Source of the DNA: Acidobacteriota bacterium
GTDB lineage: Bacteria > Acidobacteriota > Blastocatellia > Pyrinomonadales > Pyrinomonadaceae
Reading direction: 5' to 3'
Assembly (NCBI GenBank): GCA_024640445.1
Contig: JAHEEZ010000180.1
Span: forward strand, 1-7,577
Length of the DNA stretch: 7,577 nt
Position numbers and translations under genes: made by a program. The notes under the pieces are model-generated. The model was given only the letters and a program-made list of their open reading frames with translations, made no database searches and was not told the DNA's origin. Positions 5,977 to 7,577 of this stretch are shown here, one piece after another (the first letter of the stretch is position 1; every line of letters begins with the position of its first letter).

Positions 5977-6891
5977 GTGACGAGACCCGACAAGAGCCTA
6001 GAACCTCACATAGCCCTGATCGCGGTCCAGCTGTTCTTCGGATCGGCGGCGGTTCTGGGGAAATTCGCCCTCGAGGCCTTCCCTCCGATCGCTATCGTGG
6101 GATTCCGTGTCGGTGCGGGAGCGGTGGCTTTCTATGCGCTCCAGCGCATGCGCGGAACAATGCGTCTGAAGAGAAAGTCGCACTACCTGTATTTCGCGCT
6201 ATTCTCATTCTTCGGGATAATCCTCAACCAACTACTCTTCTTCAATGGCCTTGAGCGCACGACGGCGACCAATACAGCGCTGCTCGCCGTTCTCATACCC
6301 GTTTTTGCTATCGCGATCAGCGCGATGGTCGGCAACGACACCCTCAATGCGAGAAAGGTCGCAGGGATCGTGCTCGCAGCGGGCGGAGTGGTTTATTTGG
6401 TCGATCCCGGCAAGGCCAGTTTTTCTTCGGCTACGACGCAGGGTGACATAATGATCATCCTCAACAGTCTTTCTTACGCGGTTTACGTCGCGATCTCAAA
6501 GAAGCTGATAAGCCACTACGGCGCCCTTAAGTCGATCGGCTGGCTGTTCATCTTCGGGTCCGTGATCAATGTTCCTCTGGGTCTCTATTCCCTGTCAGGG
6601 GTGAGTCTTCCGGAAGTTTCTCTCGGCGCCTGGATGGCTCTTGCGGGAGTGATCGTCTTTCCGACGATCCTGGCTTATTACTGGAATACGTGGGCGCTGG
6701 CGCGGGTCGAACCGTCGATCGTGGCGGTCTACGTCTATCTTCAGCCTTTGATCGGTACGACGCTGGCGATCTCGATACTCGGTGAACCCTGGAATCCAAG
6801 GATCCTTGTAGCGATGTCGCTGATCTTCGCGGGAGTTTATCTCGTGACTAAACGAAAGACGCCGAAAGACCAGGTCCTTCCCGCGAACTGA
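5977..6891 (+). CDS. EamA/DMT-superfamily membrane transporter
   Basis: Predicted inner-membrane carrier of the drug/metabolite transporter superfamily. The substrate cannot be read from the sequence; relatives export amino acids, metabolites or drugs. The 304-residue protein has about ten hydrophobic segments in two homologous EamA halves (about 12-142 and 156-290). Typical marks are GLERTTATNTALLAVLIPVF in the first half (91-110) and the second-half signature LQPLIGTTLAISILGEPWNP (255-274). The short N-terminus and positive C-terminal tail (TKRKTPK) are normal. The GTG at 5977 is chosen because the next in-frame Met codons fall well inside the protein; its ribosome site is weak. The gene begins 12 bases after the pdh terminator, so it needs read-through or a promoter hidden in the E2 end or the hairpin region. 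It converges with the nagA-like gene with a one-base gap. Confidence 0.9.
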   Translation: MTRPDKSLEPHIALIAVQLFFGSAAVLGKFALEAFPPIAIVGFRVGAGAVAFYALQRMRGTMRLKRKSHYLYFALFSFFGIILNQLLFFNGLERTTATNTALLAVLIPVFAIAISAMVGNDTLNARKVAGIVLAAGGVVYLVDPGKASFSSATTQGDIMIILNSLSYAVYVAISKKLISHYGALKSIGWLFIFGSVINVPLGLYSLSGVSLPEVSLGAWMALAGVIVFPTILAYYWNTWALARVEPSIVAVYVYLQPLIGTTLAISILGEPWNPRILVAMSLIFAGVYLVTKRKTPKDQVLPAN

Positions 6892-6892
6892 T

Positions 6893-7577
6893 TCAGAGAT
6901 CTTCGTGTACGATCCTTCCACCGACGACCGTCAGAACCGCTTTTCCGTCTCTAAGGGCAACAAGGTCCGCCCGTTTCCCAACCTCGATAGAACCAGTTTC
7001 CAGGTCGATCCCCAGCAGCCGGGCGGGATTGGCGGAAGACATCAGTGCCGCGTCTGAAGCAGTGAAACCAAGTGAAAGGCAAAGGTTCACAGCATCGAGC
7101 AACGTGATGACACTGCCGCTGATCGTCCCCGCGTGTGTCTTCGCAGTGCCTTCCTCAACGAACAGTTTCTTTCCCCAAAGCTCGTATTCTCCATCGCCCA
7201 TACCGGATGGCGAGACCGAATCGCTGATCAGGAGAACCTCTTCGACTCCGCGTGCGCGGATAGCGAGTTCCAGTACCGCGGGGGCTACGTGTCTGCCATC
7301 GGCAATGATGTCGAATGTGACTCCGCCGCGCGTCATTCCCCAGCCCGCCACTCCAAGGTCACGGTGATGCAGTCCGGTCATCGCGTTGAAAAGATGGGTC
7401 AAATGTCTCGCGCCGGCGTCGAAAGCGGATTCAAGGACGCTCAAAGGCGCTTCCGTATGCCCGATCAGCGCTTTCCATCCGCTTGCCTCAAGATCGCGGA
7501 CCAATTCAACTCCCCGGTCCGACTCGGGGGCAAGTGTCATAAGTTTTGCACCAAACGCAGGCACGGGCAGATCGTCA
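6893..7577 (-). CDS. nagA: N-acetylglucosamine-6-phosphate deacetylase (partial, 5' end off window)
   Basis: Amidohydrolase-fold enzyme that removes acetate from N-acetylglucosamine-6-phosphate in amino-sugar and cell-wall recycling, in the cytoplasm. Only the C-terminal 227 codons are visible; the frame is open to the right edge, and the GTG codon at 7564 is an internal Val, not a start. Family signatures in order are KLMTLAPE; GHTEA with a metal-ligand His (codon 7457-7459); THLFNAM with the second metal His; IIADGRHV with the substrate-binding His; and ISDSVSPSGM with the expected catalytic Asp. Near the end come SSANPARLLGI and GSIEVGKRADLVAL, the usual closing amidohydrolase strand region. 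The catalytic Asp sits in SDS where well-known NagA proteins have TDA, a mild deviation. The N-terminal metal-site part lies outside the window, so the substrate is inferred from the family. Confidence 0.88.
   Translation of the reverse strand, partial: DDLPVPAFGAKLMTLAPESDRGVELVRDLEASGWKALIGHTEAPLSVLESAFDAGARHLTHLFNAMTGLHHRDLGVAGWGMTRGGVTFDIIADGRHVAPAVLELAIRARGVEEVLLISDSVSPSGMGDGEYELWGKKLFVEEGTAKTHAGTISGSVITLLDAVNLCLSLGFTASDAALMSSANPARLLGIDLETGSIEVGKRADLVALRDGKAVLTVVGGRIVHEDL

Overview
The window looks like chromosomal DNA of a moderately GC-rich Gram-negative-type bacterium. A periplasmic thiol-reducing DsbD with a signal peptide points to an outer-membrane organism. Coding style and short-period intergenic repeats would fit an Acidobacteriota lineage such as Blastocatellia, but that placement is an impression from the sequence, not a tested result.

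Layout. Positions 1-1822 (minus strand) hold most of a dsbD-type gene that runs off the left edge. A 175-bp divergent spacer (1823-1997) carries candidate promoters for both directions. From 1998 the plus strand encodes the pyruvate dehydrogenase complex: E1 alpha (1998-3131, TTG start), E1 beta (3141-4124) and, after an unusual 500-bp spacer, the single-lipoyl-domain E2 (4625-5899). A strong hairpin terminator (5923-5964) closes the cluster. Directly behind it is an EamA/DMT-family transporter (5977-6891, GTG start). It converges with a partial nagA-like gene on the minus strand (6893-7577), with only one base between the two stop codons.

The most unusual part is the 4125-4624 spacer. It contains a complete tRNA-Gln(CTG) gene with encoded CCA (4268-4341). 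This gene is embedded in stacked, degenerate, short-period tandem repeats. A five-copy 9-mer array begins at the base after the E1 beta stop codon. Three separate arrays of a degenerate heptamer, NNCAWTG, flank the tRNA on both sides. Because CATTG and CAATG are reverse complements, these arrays also fold into palindromes, including one perfect 11-bp-stem hairpin.

How the genes work together: E1 alpha/beta decarboxylate pyruvate on thiamine diphosphate and reductively acetylate the E2 lipoyl lysine, and E2 passes the acetyl group to CoA. The E3 (dihydrolipoamide dehydrogenase) needed to reoxidise the lipoyl group is not in this window. DsbD, the transporter and NagA have no evident functional link to the complex. 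No clearly new multi-gene system is visible. The repeat-packed tRNA island inside the pdh cluster and a GEA-for-GDG change in the E1 alpha thiamine diphosphate motif are the points most worth a second look.
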